A DNA stretch of 64,000 nucleotides, from positions 22,954,968-23,018,967 of the forward strand of contig OZ022245.1 of the NCBI GenBank assembly GCA_963978895.1, written 5' to 3'. Made by a program: the position numbers and the translations under genes. The notes beneath the pieces are model-generated. The model did not search any database, was not told the DNA's origin, and saw nothing but the letters and a program-made list of their open reading frames with translations. This document shows, piece by piece, positions 9,318-19,835 of the stretch. The DNA comes from Erpobdella octoculata. Its lineage: Eukaryota > Annelida > Clitellata > Hirudinida > Erpobdellidae. Every line of letters begins with the position of its first letter. The first letter of the stretch is position 1.

Positions 9318-9770
9318 ATTGTTGTACTTAGTTTGATTTGTTTATGCTTACAAACTGGAGAAATAATCTTGTAGGAAATTAAATATTCAAACTATTTATT
9401 TCTAATCATAAGTGTGACCATTGTTGGTTGAGTGATTTTGAAAAAAATATAAAACATATACAAACATTTTTTTTTATAACTTTATAATAACTAGTGAATT
9501 AATTATTTTTTTTAAATAAAAATTTAATACCATTTTTTTTCAAAATCTGTCCATAATCTATCAACAGCGAAGCGATTTTCTCCAAGTGTTTTTTTACAAT
9601 TACATTCTGTCATCGGTCGCATTAATTTAAACAAGCCAGTGGCGTAGTCACGAGGGGCTCCCGAGGGTCTAAACCCCCACACACGGGGCTCCCACGCAAA
9701 TTTCAAAAGTCAAAATTTTATATGACAGTTTTCAGAATCTTATTTTTGTCTAGTCTGTGTATGTATGTCT
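9318..9770. other. AT-rich arm sequence with hAT-like terminus
   Basis: Mostly AT-rich. At 9641-9670 there is AGTGGCGTAGTCACGAGGGG, resembling the end of a hAT-type element. The right-arm counterpart is at about 28985-29025. No coding signal. Confidence 0.35.
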
Positions 9771-10115
9771 TTATGCATTATCACACCTTTCATCCGATCG
9801 TAATAAAATTTTCACAGCCATGAGAGTCAATGATGCGCCCAGAGTCGAAACCATGACAATTTCAAAACTTTTAATTCCATCTGCAGGAGGTATACAGATA
9901 TTTTGAACATAACTATTAGAAAAAATATTTTTATACGCAAAGAAACTTCTTAACAGCATCATTTGGTCTTATTTAAAATGTTTATAAAAAAAACAACAAA
10001 TATTTCTCCCACATACTGGGGATTGGCTAGATAAAGCCTTGCTTCAAGTCCGGTAAGTTTGAAAACCCTAAAACAAAGCCTATATATTTCATCTAGTTTT
10101 TTTTTATTATCAAAA
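9771..10115. mobile_element. Helitron-like block and unassigned arm sequence
   Basis: TTATGCATTATCACACCTTT and CCGATCGTAATAAAATTTTC match the Helitron-like conserved block. The rest (9850-10115) is AT-rich with no recognisable coding. Mirrored at 28540-28890. Confidence 0.4.
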
Positions 10116-11165
10116 TAATCTCTATATATAAAGTTGACTGTGTATGTATTTCTTTTATGCATTGCTACAATATAATGAAATTTTCACACAACCTTGAAAG
10201 TCATTGGGGGAAGGATTTTGTGTTAAAAATTGAGATCGGTCACCAAATGAGCGGGAACGGAAACGGGAGAGCAAGCAGAAACGGGTGAACGAGCGTGAGC
10301 GGGAAATGGAAAATGAGCGGGAACGGAAAAACAAGCAGGAACTGAAAAGCGACCGGGAACGAAAGAACGAGCGGGAAAGGAAAAGTGACCTGGAACTCTG
10401 GAACGGGAGATCAACCGGGAGCAGAAGAGCAAGCGAGGAAGGAAGCGGGAGAGAAAGAGAAAACGATAGAAAAACCTAAACAATCCGGGAAAGGCCGGGT
10501 ACCACGCTTTCCCGCTCCTGGTCGCTTTCTCATTTCCACTCGCTCTCCCGTTTCCGGCTGCTTTCCATTTTCGGTCGATTTTTCAATCCCACTTGCTCTC
10601 CCGTTTCCGGTCACTATCCCTTTCTTGCTCGCTCTTTCGTTTTCGGTCGCTTTTCCGTTCCCGCTTTCTTTCCCTTTTCTCGTTCCTGCATGATTTCCCG
10701 TTTCCGCTCGCTCTCCCGCTCCCACTTCGCTCATTTTGTGACCGATTTTAATTTTTTCCCCAGAAACTTTCCCCCATCGACTCTCAAAGTTATGTGGAAA
10801 TTTCATCGGTGGGACACATATGAAAAATTTGTTTGACTGCAGTGTTTTTTGGTATCTTTAATAATTTATTAATGACTAAAGGGTTGCTCGGCGCTGCTCG
10901 GCGTTTTTAGAGGTTTTCTAATGCTTGTCTTTCTCGTTCCCATTTCCTTCCCCGCTTGCTCTCCCGTTCCCGGTCGTTTTTTTCGCTCCCGGTTGGTTTC
11001 TCGCTCCCGGTAGCTTTCCCGCTCCCGCTCTTGGTCACTTTCTCTTTCCCGCTTGCTCTTTTGATCTCAGCCACTTTCGCTTGCTTTCCCGTTCCAGGTC
11101 GCTTTACATTTCTCGCTCGCTCTTTTGCTTTCAGTTGCTTTTCCGTTCCCCTTTCCGCTCATTTA
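10116..11165. mobile_element. Nested Helitron-like blocks with GGGAACGG repeats (left arm)
   Basis: Three blocks in a row. A plus-oriented one (10116-10508) starts CTCTATATATAAAGTT and ends GGGAAAGGCCGGGTACCACGC. A minus-oriented one covers 10509-10850, ending in the CTCATTTTGTGACCGATTTT / AACTTTCCCCCATCGACTCTC region. A third, minus, covers about 10880-11160 and starts AAGGGTTGCTCGGCGCTGC. All carry degenerate GGGAACGG-type repeats that create spurious long frames. Mirrored at 27490-28540. Confidence 0.5.
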
Positions 11166-12015
11166 TGTATATGTATATATACATATATATATTCTTTTAA
11201 GCACACTCCGTTAAAAACTATGGCCCACTTGGCGTTTAATAATTTTTTTATGGTGCCCTCGATTTTGCGGTAATTGAAAGACGTGAGACTTGTTTCAGAT
11301 GTTTTATTTGGCTTAGTGCAGTTTCGGAAATCCTTTTCCATCTTCAGAGCCTAAAGTAATAAACTAAAAGTCAGCGTAAAATAAGAAACGGAAGCAAGAC
11401 GAATCAAAACAAGTTAAATTAAATTAAATTCCATTAGATTTCAAAACAAATTGAATTGAATTCCATTAGAGTGCAAAAGTAAAACGAAAACAAGATTACT
11501 TCAAATTAAGTAAACGAGTGAGCGCTAAGGCACGAACGCGACAACTGAAAGGTGAGAGAGCTAGACGAGGTGAATAACTGTAGCTGTAGGTGTGTGTACG
11601 AATATGGGAAGGGGATATAGTGTACGATAAACGTCTTGTAGGTAGAATTGGTGGAATTTATAAGTGTACAACTGGTGTATGGCGCGGGCGGTGTAAAAAC
11701 CAATGAAGTATAAATAGGAAAGAGTAACAGTATGTGTGTGGTAAGAAATAATGTTTTATTTGTGTCGATTACGACGCGAAGTAATGTTAGGGTTATTAAT
11801 AATGTCAGAAGAGATATGTGTATTAGGAGAGCTTGTGTTCGCGGAAACGAGTGAAGAATCGACAATACATTGAGTGGTAGTTTGTTCTGTGGAAGTGAAA
11901 AGTGAAGAGATATCGACGATCGTGGGGTCGGATGAGTAATCGACGATGCATTGAGTGGTAGTATGGTCTGGGGGAGTGGAAGGTGAAGAGAAGACCCTGA
12001 CGCCACGATCGTCGC
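11166..12015 (-). mobile_element. Penelope-like element 3' end (PLE-C), left arm
   Basis: Reads on the minus strand. About 12015-11750 encodes the end of a PLE protein (the frame kept in the right arm ends NITSRRNRHK). About 400 bp of non-coding LTR-like sequence follows, then a hammerhead-like core at 11350-11301, then KWAIVFNGVCLKEY, and the element stops at (TATA). The non-coding-ribozyme-KW motif order matches the other PLE ends in this window. Confidence 0.7.
11301..11350 (-). ncRNA. Damaged hammerhead ribozyme, PLE-C left arm
   Basis: On the minus strand: CUGAAGA core, one extra U, helix II GGAAA/UUUCC, GAAA, then CUGCACUA. The helix III closing G is changed to C, breaking the C-G pair next to the cleavage site. 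Helix I is partly kept. The right-arm copy (27301-27350) keeps that G. Confidence 0.6.
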
Positions 12016-12354
12016 TATCTCTGAATTTAATTTTATTTGATACTTTTTTTGAGAGACCAGTAGTGTCGACTTTCTTGAGCAGAGTCCCATCTGGTCTGCC
12101 ATTCGTTCAAAAACTCTCTGCGTATTGTTCTTTTTATGTCAAATATCTCTGGCATATTCTCAATCTCTATTTCGGGATGTTTGGTAGCTTCTTTGGCAAG
12201 GCAATCTGCCATTTCATTTCCACGTATGCCCACGTGGCTAGGTACTCAAATCAGGGTAATTGTTTTCCTTTTTTTTGAGAGGTTGGATGCCAGTGTTAGG
12301 ACTGATTCTACAAGAGCAAATTTTTGAGCATTTGCAGAATGTTTCAATGAAAGC
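12016..12354 (-). pseudogene. RNase H remnant of a non-LTR retrotransposon, left arm
   Basis: The minus strand encodes the C-terminal part of an I/Jockey-type RNase H domain: VPSHVGIRGNEMADCLAKEA, then EWQTRWDSAQESRHYWSLKK. The Trp expected before VPSHVG is a TGA stop, as in the right arm. It is cut off at 12354, exactly where the inverted repeat ends. Catalytic-domain start and reverse transcriptase are absent. Confidence 0.7.
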
Positions 12355-12489
12355 TTGACTGCTTTCATGAACTTATACTAAAAGAGGCTAATCTTTTTAC
12401 ATATTTTCAACCGTTACAAACTATTTTGAGTAGAGGAATTTTTAACTTGTATTTCGTGTACTGGGAATAGTTTTTACTTTGGATATGCT
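12355..12489. other. Junction sequence at inner edge of left arm
   Basis: Starts with a small palindrome (TGAAAGCTTGACTGCTTTCA). It links the truncated RNase H remnant to the next LRR gene copy. No other feature. Confidence 0.5.
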
Positions 12490-13811
12490 GTGAATGATGT
12501 TCCGATTTTCAATCAATTTTGGAAAAATCTATGTTTTTTTTCTATGAACTTAGAAGAAATAGAATTAGATTTAAGTTGTCGTTATTTGTCCGATGGTTAC
12601 GGAATTAGCGCAGACAGGAGGCCTGAGTGGTTTTGTCCGAAATTACTTAGTCTCTATTGGCGCTGTTCTTGTATTGACCAGAAAATAAAAGAAGAATTAA
12701 TTGACCTGCTCAAATTAAGATTTTCTTTTGAAAATTTAAAAACTTTATGTATATCAAACTGTATTCACGCAAGAAACACCATCAGCAAATTTTCTCATTT
12801 TGTTAATCTTCAAAAATTAGGCATTAGTACGAATGTTGGTGAGTCTTTGGTAGAATTGGTTAATTCAATATCCTCTCTTTCTAATTAATCTTGGCTTGAT
12901 ATAAGTCAAAACACATGCTTTAGAGTGATTAATAGTTATAATCTACAATTAATATATAGAATGATAGACAAATTACCTAATTTAGTTTATTTAGATATAA
13001 GTAATGATTATGTCACGTGTGAAGAACCTGTTAGGTGGAGGCACAAAAGAAATTTCAAGTATTTAGGTTTGCGTTTTGAAAGTTTTGATACGAATAACAA
13101 TTTTGAGCTTCCTTCACCGATGAGCTCTGAGGTTGTAAGTAACCTTATCACAATTGATGGGATTATAGCTTCTTTGGAAAATGAGTTCTGGAAACCATAT
13201 CAACTTATAAAGTGCTTATTTTCATTTTTATCTTAGGCTGAACAAAAAAAACATCATTCAAAAATAAGAAGAAAACTTCCCATAATTACTAATATCACAC
13301 TCAAAAGACTTTATTACAACAATTCTTACAAATCAGATGAAATTGGTATAATTATGAGGTGTTTATTTATTATATCCAAAATTGATATAAAAACAGTGAG
13401 CTTAAAAAGTTTTTTAAAGCAATGTTGAGTTGGAAATACAGGTATTATTGTATCCATTACATAATCTTTGAGTCTGCATTAGGTGATTTATTCGACGATG
13501 CCATATGGAAATTTTTATTATCACTAAAACAAGGATGGGTTTCAATTATTTTTTCATCTGAAGAATTTTCTTCGAGCATATCCGAAAAATTTCTATTGAG
13601 TTTACATCTAATGATGGCATATACCAAATATTTTTATCTTTTTAAATGTTTTATTCCAAAAGCTTCTACTATTGAAGAATTTGTTGAATCAACCTCAAAA
13701 GAAGATTTACATTATTCCAATAAAGTTTCACATTTTAGAAAAGAAACATTGATCAATTTTTTTGAGATAGTAAAAGAAAAACGAAAAAATTCAGAACAAA
13801 AGAAAATCTAA
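12490..13811 (+). pseudogene. LRR gene fragment c (ZYG11-like)
   Basis: The coding trace runs through three frames: 12490-12888 (NLEEIELDLSCRYLSDGY; NLQKLGISTNV), 12889-13236 ([25 protein letters not shown]) and 13240-13811 (helices; SSISEKFLLSLHLMMAYTKY). Breaks are single stops or frameshifts near 12888, 13236 and 13400. It resembles LRR-then-armadillo proteins of the ZYG11 type. 12699-13768 is repeated in inverted orientation at 20549-21622, and 13490-14041 at 18131-18600. A related but diverged paralogue of the copy in the 7-kb arms. Confidence 0.55.
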
Positions 13812-14041
13812 AAATAGAAAATGGAGTTAAGATTAAAAAGCAAACAAAAACAATGTTTTATTACTATAATTATTTTAGTTTTACATTTTCGGTCCTTCAT
13901 GTTTTTATTTTTTACCTTTAAAAAAACTAAGCAAAATAATTTCAATAAACAAAGTATTAACCATTTTGGTTTTATTATCTCTGTATCTTAACGACTTAAC
14001 TTATAAGTCTTTTTTAATCGTATTCATCTCAATATAATAAT
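13812..14041 (+). other. 3' flank of LRR copy c
   Basis: AT-rich non-coding sequence ending AATATAATAATA, directly joined to the ACTAG end of a foldback-like unit. The same flank and junction occur inverted at 18131-18380. Confidence 0.5.
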
Positions 14042-14750
14042 ACTAGCGGTGGCACCCGGCGTTGCCGGGAGATTGTAGAGGTTTTTCTAATGTTTCTCGC
14101 TCCCGTTTCCTTCTCCGCTTTCCCGTTCCCGTCGCGTTCCCGGTCGCTTTCCCTCTCTTGGTCGTTTTCCCGCTCCCAGTTGCTTTAATGTTCTCGGTCG
14201 CTTTCCCTTTCCCTCTCCCGATTCCAGTCGCTTTCCGCGTTCCCGGTCGCTTTCCGTGTTTCCACTCCTGTTCGCTTTCCCATTTTCGGTCGTTTTCCCG
14301 CTGCAGGTCGCATTCATGCTCCCGCTCGATGTCCGTTCCGGGTCGCATTCCCGCTCCCACTCGCTGTCCGTTCCGGGTCGCTTTCCCGTTTCTATAATAG
14401 ACAAACTAACCCACAAACATTCATATATATATATATAGTCTTAGCAAATTTATTTTACGTTTTATAGGCTAACAGAAGTTATGAAAGAATGGAAAAGATA
14501 AAATGAGCGTGAACGGGAACGGGAACGGGAGAGCAACCGTGACCGGGAATGGGAGAGCAAGCATGACCGGGAACGGGAGAGCAAGCGTGAGCGGGAACGG
14601 GAAAGCTACCGGGAACGGGAAAGCGACCGGGAACGGGAAAGCGACCGGGAATGCGACAAAAACGGGAAAGTGGAGAAGGAAACGGGAGCGAGAGGGACAA
14701 ACATTAGAAAAACCTCTAAAAACCCCGGGCAACGCCGGTAACCCCGCTAG
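14042..14750. mobile_element. Foldback-like composite unit, copy 3
   Basis: Left end ACTAGCGGTGGCACCCGGCG, centre at (TA)n near 14430, right half with a short 18-bp array (about 14510-14660), right end CCGGTAACCCCGCTAG. The left end sits on the LRR flank with the same junction as at 18131, so insertion came before that duplication. Confidence 0.65.
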
Positions 14751-14919
14751 TATATATATATATGAATGTTTGTATGTATGTATGTCCTTTATGCATTGCT
14801 ACACCATTCATCTGATCGTAATGAAATTTTCCCACAACCTTGAGAGTCAAGGGGAATCAAATATAGAGAAAAAAATTTAAAATCCGTTAAAAAATGAGCA
14901 CAGCGGATGAGTGAGCGGG

Positions 14920-14983
<64 letters not shown>
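14751..14983 (+). mobile_element. Helitron-like 5' segment and (TA)n
   Basis: Conserved block TTATGCATTGCTACACCATT and TCGTAATGAAATTTTCCCAC, then GAGCACAGCGGATGAGTGAG, then a pure (TA)n tract at 14926-14983. Confidence 0.5.
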
Positions 14984-14985
<2 letters not shown>

Positions 14986-15876
14986 TAGCGGGGTTACCCG
15001 GCGTTGCCCGGGGTTTTTTAGAGGTTTTTCTAATGTTTGTCTCTCTCGCTCCCGTTTCCTTCTCCACTTTCCCGTTTTCGTCGCGTTCCCGGTCGCTTTT
15101 CCGCTCTCGGTCGTTTTCCAGCTCCCGTTCGCTTTCCCGCTCAGAAGTTTTGTTATCGATTTTCTCTCTTGCTCGCGTTTCCTTCCAAGCTTGCTCTCCC
15201 GATTCCAGTCGCTTTCCGCGTTCCCGGTCGCTTTCCCGTTCCCGGTCGCTTTCCCGTTCCCGGTCGCTTTCCCGTTCCCGGTCGCTTTCCCGTTCCCGGT
15301 CGCTTTCCCGTTCCCGGTCGCTTTCCCGTTCACGGTCGCTTTCCCGTTCCCGGTCGCTTTCCCGTTCCCGGTCGCTTTCCCGTTCCCGGTCGCTTTCCCG
15401 TTCCCGGTCGCTTTCCCGTTCCCGCTCACGCTTGCTCTCCCATTCCCGGTCACGGTTGCTCTCCCGTTCACGCTCATTTTTTCTTTTCCATTCTTTCATA
15501 ACTTCTGTTAGCCTATAAAACGTAAAATAGATTTGCTAAGACTATATATATATATATATATATGAATGTTTGTGGGTTAGTTTGTCTATTATAGAAACGG
15601 GAAAGCGACCCGGAACGGACAGCGAGCGGGAACGGAAAAGCAAGCGTGAGCGGGAATGGGAGAGCAAACGTGAGCGGGAAAGCGACCGGGAGTGGTAAAG
15701 CGACCGGGAGCGGGAAAGCGACCGGGAGCGGGAAAGCGACCGGGAGCGGGAAAACGACCGAAAACGGGAAAGCGAACGGGAGTGGGAAAGCAGGTGGGAA
15801 AGGAAACGGGAGAGAAAGAGACAAACATTAGAAAAACCTCTAAAAAACCCGGGCAACGCCGGGTATCTCCGCTAGT
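14984..15876. mobile_element. Foldback-like composite unit, copy 4 (inverted, longest array)
   Basis: Same bipartite structure in reverse: ACTAGCGGGGTTACCC start, the complement of the 18-bp array at about 15220-15425 (around twelve units of GGTCGCTTTCCCGTTCCC), AACTTCTGTTAGCC centre, (TA)n at 15543-15562, then the other half ending GGTATCTCCGCTAG. The long frames here are array artefacts. Confidence 0.7.
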
Positions 15877-16440
15877 ACATACATAAACACACACACAGAC
15901 ACACATACATGCACATACACATACATACATACACACATACATACGCACATACATATATATATAGTTCCCGCTCGCTCACCCGCTCCGCTCCGCTCATTTT
16001 GTGACGGATTTCAAAATTTTTTTTTTTTTTTGATTTTCATTGACTCTCAAGGTTGTGTGAAAATTTCATTACGATCGGATGAAGGGTGTAGCAATGCATA
16101 AAGGACATTAACTTACATATATACAAACATTCATTTTTATATATATAGATATATATATATATATATATATGCACAAATATACCAACATACAAGAGCGAAA
16201 ACGGGAACGGGAAGCCAACTGAGAGCGAAAGATAGAGAGGGAAAGGGAAAGCGACCGAGAACATGAAAGCAACTGGGAGCAAAATGAGCGGAGCGGAGCG
16301 GGTGAGCGAGCGGCAACTATATGTATATATATTCTGGGGTGAGTAATAAAATTCAAAATTGGTAATTGCGTAATAAAATTCAAATTTAGGTTACGTAACG
16401 ACGTTTTAAAGCTTTAAGCAAGATTTAGCTAACTCTATTT
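15877..16440 (-). mobile_element. Helitron-like segment (-) and degenerate GGGAACGG repeat
   Basis: On the minus strand a Helitron-like start (TCTATATATATAAAAATG) lies at 16149, followed by the conserved block down to about 15960 and a TATG/TG microsatellite at 15880-15950. 16190-16320 holds an unrelated-looking GAAAACGGGAACGGGAAGCC piece. 16330-16440 is AT-rich with a short duplication of TAATAAAATTCAAA. Confidence 0.45.
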
Positions 16441-16780
16441 TATGTTTTATGGGCTAAAAGAAGTTAAGAAAGAATGAAAAAGAGGAAATGAGCGCGTGCA
16501 AGAACGGGAATGAAAGAGCAAGCATGAGCGAGAGCGGGAAAGCAACCGGGAGCGGGAACGGGAATGGAAAGCGACCAGGAACGGGAGAGCAAACGGGAGC
16601 GGAAAAGCGACCGGAAACGGCCAGGAACGGAAAAGCGACCGGAAGCGGCCAGGAACGGAAAAGCGACCGAGAATGGGAAAGCAAACGAGAGCGGGAAAGC
16701 AACCGGAAAATAAAACCTGAGTGAGAGAGACAAACACTAGAAAAACCTTTAAAAACCCCCGGGCAACGCTGGGCACTCTG

Positions 16781-16785
<5 letters not shown>
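16441..16785 (+). mobile_element. Divergent half foldback/Helitron-like unit
   Basis: Starts TTTTATGGGCTAAAAGAAGTT, contains GGGAACGG-type repeats with a 24-bp duplication (GCGACCGGAAACGGCCAGGA and its repeat), and ends AACGCTGGGCACTCTGCTAA before (TA)n. The terminal CTAG is mutated to CTAA. Confidence 0.5.

Positions 16786-16871
<86 letters not shown>
16786..16871. repeat. (TA)n microsatellite
   Basis: TA tract separating a Helitron-like end from PLE-A. Confidence 0.9.
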
Positions 16872-16873
<2 letters not shown>

Positions 16874-17005
16874 TTGTGACCAGTACGACAACGGTTCCAT
16901 TTCTCGTCGAGGTTTATCTCCTTTGTCTGCCAACGCAATAGACGCTGCCAACGAAATAGACCCTACCAACTGACCAACTGTATCGATGTTCCAAATGCAA
17001 CCGAA

Positions 17006-17389
17006 TTGTGCCCTGCCGACATGCCAAGGACTCCGCTATTCACTGTCCTCCCGCATTCTCCTTTTGTTACATCTCGCATCTCCTTTTCTGATTTATCTGA
17101 ACTCCGTACTAGGAGTTCGCCAACCAAGACTACAAATGTATCTTATCACAGTTATGATCATCCTTGCGACCAATACGACAACGGCCCAGTTTGTGGTCCT
17201 GTTTCCTTTCCTCCATCTACCAACCATATTGAAGCGTTGGACGCGGTCGAACAGTGCTCCACTGGTTTGTCAGCCATGAGCCAACCTCTTCGAGGCCTCG
17301 AGACTGCTGACCTGTGTGATGGTGATGGGACTGGTGCCATGTGTCCGCATTTGATCGATAACTGTAATATTACTATACGTAGACGTTGA
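17006..17389 (+). pseudogene. PLE-A protein C-terminal tail
   Basis: A Ser/Thr/Pro-rich low-complexity frame of about 127 codons with NVSYHSYDHPCDQYDNGPVC, ending CPHLIDNCNITIRRR and a stop at 17387-17389. The same kind of ending (NIT-RRR) closes the PLE frames at 26900 and 44892. It is the part downstream of the endonuclease; function unknown. Confidence 0.55.
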
Positions 17390-17760
17390 TTATTTTCAAC
17401 TTTTAATTAAACTCTCAATTTTATCGATATCCTATTATCTTTGAATTGTAGCTTTAAATTCTTATTTTATTATTTTACCTCTTTGCTTTTATTAGTAATT
17501 TTCTTTTAATAGTTATATTTTACTACTTAATTTGGTTGTATATTTTAACACATGTAATTTTTTATTTTTTTTTATTTTTTGTTTATTTTTTGTTTATTTA
17601 TTTACTCCGAGGCCAAAAAAAATTTTTGGTTGTTTCTTAGCGGTTTTCATAATTTGCTTTTACTCTTCTTTGTACTTTGACCTCGATTGATGTGTAAACA
17701 TATCTGATATGTCTCGCCACACCACTTTATATATTTTCGTTGTAGCTGTAAATTAGTTTT

Positions 17761-17809
17761 ATGAGTTCTGATGATGGCTAATAAAGCCGAAACCTGCAGG
17801 TCAGCTCAT
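17761..17809 (+). ncRNA. Hammerhead ribozyme (PLE-A), canonical core
   Basis: Helix I AUGAGUU (17761-17767) pairs with AGCUCAU (17803-17809), seven pairs with one U-G. Core CUGAUGA is 17768-17774, followed by one unpaired U (17775). Helix II is GGCU/AGCC (17776-17779, 17785-17788). GAAA is 17789-17792. Helix III is A-C-C / G-G-U with a UGCA loop, and the cleavage site GUC ends at 17802. All invariant bases of the hammerhead core are present. Expected to self-cleave the element's transcript. Confidence 0.88.
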
Positions 17810-17985
17810 GACCATAACATTAATAAAAATATATACCAGTTTGTTCAAAAGTGTCTTGGTATTTCCGATTTTCGAAAAGTTTCACGTTTGATAGAAAAAG
17901 TTTGTAATAAGAAATGGGCCATAGTCTTTAATAAAGCGTGTTTGAAAGAACATCTTGTTCCTAATTATTTGAAAAATAAATATAT

Positions 17986-18124
<139 letters not shown>

Positions 18125-18130
18125 AAATCT

Positions 18131-18600
18131 CCGGGCAACGCCGGGTGCCACCGCTAGTATTATTATATTGAGATGAATACGATTAAAAAAGACTTATAAG
18201 TTAAATCGTTAAGATACAGAGATAATAAAACCGAATTGGTTATACTTTGTTTATTGAAATTAATTTGCTTAGTTTTTTTAAAGTTAAAAAATAAAAACAT
18301 GAAGGACCGAAAATGTAAAACTAAAAAAATTATACTAATAAAACATTGTTTTTGTTTGCTTTTTAATCTTAACTCCATTTTCTATTTTTAGATTTTCTTT
18401 TGAGGTTGATTCAACAAATTCTTCAATATTAGAAGCTTTTGGAATAAAACATTTAAAAAGATAAAAATATTTAGTATATGCCATCATTAGATGTAAACTC
18501 AATAGAAATTTTTCGGATATCCTCGAAAAAAATTCTTCAGATGAAAAAATAATTGAAGCCCATCCTTGTTTTAGTGATAATAAAAATTTCCATATATTAG
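18131..18600 (-). pseudogene. LRR gene fragment e, 3' part
   Basis: Minus-strand copy of 13490-14041. It contains the helical coding segment SISEKFLLSLHLMMAYTKYF (about 18450-18550) and the same non-coding flank and ACTAG junction. It is cut at 18600, where a foldback half-unit starts in the middle of an array, so a rearrangement joined them. Only about 80 codons of gene sequence remain. Confidence 0.6.
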
Positions 18601-19033
18601 CAACCGGGAATGGGAGAGCAAGCATGACCGGGAACGGGAGAGCAAGCGTGAGCGGGAACGTGACCGGGAACGGGAAAGCGACCGGGAACGGGAAAGCGAT
18701 CGGGAACGGGAAAGCGACCGGGAACGGGAAAGCGACCGGGAACGGGAAAGTGACCGGGAACGGGAAAGCGACCGGGAACGCGGAAAGCGACCGGGAACGC
18801 GGAAAGCGACTGGAATCGGGAGAGCAAGCTTGGAAGGAAACGCGAGCAAGAAAGAAAATCGATAACAAAACTTCTGGGCGGGAAAGCGACCGGGAGCTGG
18901 AAAACGACCGAGAGCGGAAAAGCGACCGGGAACGTGACGAAAACGGGAAAGTGGAAAAGGAAACGGGAGCGAGAGAGACAAACATTAGAAAAACCTCAAA
19001 AAACCCCGGGCAACGCCGGGTAACCCCGCTAGT
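18600..19033 (+). mobile_element. Half foldback-like unit with 18-bp array
   Basis: Array of GGGAACGGGAAAGCGACC at about 18655-18800, conserved GCTTGGAAGGAAACGCGAGC and TCGATAACAAAACTTCTG segments, and end AACCCCGCTAG. Only the right half of the unit is present. Confidence 0.65.
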
Positions 19034-19049
19034 ATATATATATATATAT

Positions 19050-19153
19050 ATTAGAGCTGCGAATTAATTGCAGTTAATTCCGTTAATTAGCGCGCATTAA
19101 AAAAATTAACGCCGTTAAATATTTTAGCGACTAGTCTAAATTTTGTACCAAAA
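19050..19153 (+). repeat. hAT-like terminal repeat fragment, second copy
   Basis: Near copy of 2762-2850, again immediately after a foldback-unit end and (TA)n. It runs straight into the PLE-B palindrome at 19154. Confidence 0.4.
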
Positions 19154-19502
19154 TAACGTACAAGATTAGTAAAAACCGAAGCGGAAAATAATTGTAAACA
19201 AAACGAAAACATGGCGATAGTGGCCGCAGCGCAGGTATTTACACAACTATGCGCTAGTTAATTGTTGTCAGGTGCGCGCAATCAGGCTAGGTACGCCTAC
19301 CGCGTCGTATTGTTATATCGACTCGTCAACAACGTTAATATAACAATACGACGCGGCAGGCGTACCTAGCCTGATTGCGCGCACCTGACAACAATTACCT
19401 AGCGCATAGTTGTGTAAATACCTGCGCTGCGGCCACTATCACCATGTTTTCGTTTTGTTTACAATTATTTTCCGCTTCGGTTTTTACTAATCTTGTACGT
19501 TA
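19154..19502. repeat. 165-bp inverted repeat, 19-nt loop
   Basis: Arms 19154-19318 and 19338-19502 are complementary with three mismatches by my alignment; the loop is 19319-19337. It includes TGCGCGCACCTGACAACAAT in both arms. A transcript would fold as a very stable hairpin. Confidence 0.9.
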
Positions 19503-19641
19503 GTTACCTACCTTTAATCTTGCTTTCCACTTTCCATACGTTGTTTTTCTATTTCAGTTTTCATTAACGTTTATTCTCGTCGTTTTATAGTTTCATTCTA
19601 TTTTCGCATTATAGTAAATACATTTTAACTTTGTAATTTAA

Positions 19642-19685
19642 AGGGCTCCGAAGATGCTTTTCTGCGAAACCGATCGGTCAGCCCT
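19642..19685 (+). ncRNA. Hammerhead-like fold (PLE-B), one core change
   Basis: Helix I AGGGCU (19642-19647) pairs with AGCCCU (19680-19685). The core reads CCGAAGA instead of CUGANGA, so the invariant U4 is C. An extra U follows, then a weak helix II (GC/GC), GAAA, helix III ACC/GGU with GAUC loop, and GUC. The core change probably lowers or stops cleavage. Confidence 0.7.
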
Positions 19686-19830
19686 CGTTTTTAATAAATC
19701 TATTTAAAAAGCGGAGTTATCATGAATTCAAGAGATTTTGAAAGCTTGGCGAAAAAACGTATCAACGCAAAGTGGTCTATCATTTTTAACAGAGCATGCC
19801 TAAAAGAAAACATGACGCCGAAATACGTTC

Positions 19831-19835
<5 letters not shown>

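Larger units (their letters stand above)
5155..12354 (+). repeat. Left arm of a ~7-kb inverted repeat
   Basis: This interval is the reverse complement of 26301-33180, with matching order of LRR pseudogene, Gypsy element, SINE, Helitron-like blocks, PLE end and RNase H remnant. Identity is very high across the Gypsy element: the 5' LTRs of the two arms look identical, and the gag frames differ at two residues. Similarity drops at the outer edge (5155-5290). The inner break is sharp, after GTTTCAATGAAAGC at 12354. Left-arm-only changes are a SINE at 9097-9311, a SINE fragment at about 5511-5615 and a 20-bp deletion near 5450. Confidence 0.9.
16872..17985 (+). mobile_element. Penelope-like element 3' end (PLE-A)
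   Basis: 5'-truncated PLE. 16875-17389 is the tail of the coding region, 17390-17760 is AT-rven LTR-like DNA, 17761-17809 is a canonical hammerhead ribozyme, and 17815-17985 encodes the short start-of-ORF motif [20 protein letters not shown] before (TA)n. PLEs are known to carry hammerhead motifs and to have terminal repeats that include the beginning of the ORF, which fits this order. The RT and GIY-YIG domains are missing. Confidence 0.8.
19154..19835 (+). mobile_element. Penelope-like element end (PLE-B) with inverted tail
   Basis: Starts with a 165-bp near-perfect palindrome (19154-19318 and 19338-19502), continues through LTR-like DNA to a hammerhead-like fold (19642-19685) and the coding motif KWSIIFNRACLKENMTPKY, and ends in (TA)n at 19837. 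The inverted piece in front is the 'tail' arrangement known for PLEs. No RT or endonuclease coding is left. Confidence 0.7.

Noticed and set aside
14789..15518. Long frames rich in RERESD, GNGKAT, SRSRSL or VAFPFP, looking like SR-type proteins
   Set aside because: They are six-frame translations of the 18-bp array, which is a multiple of three with no stops. They occur on both strands at every copy of the repeat.
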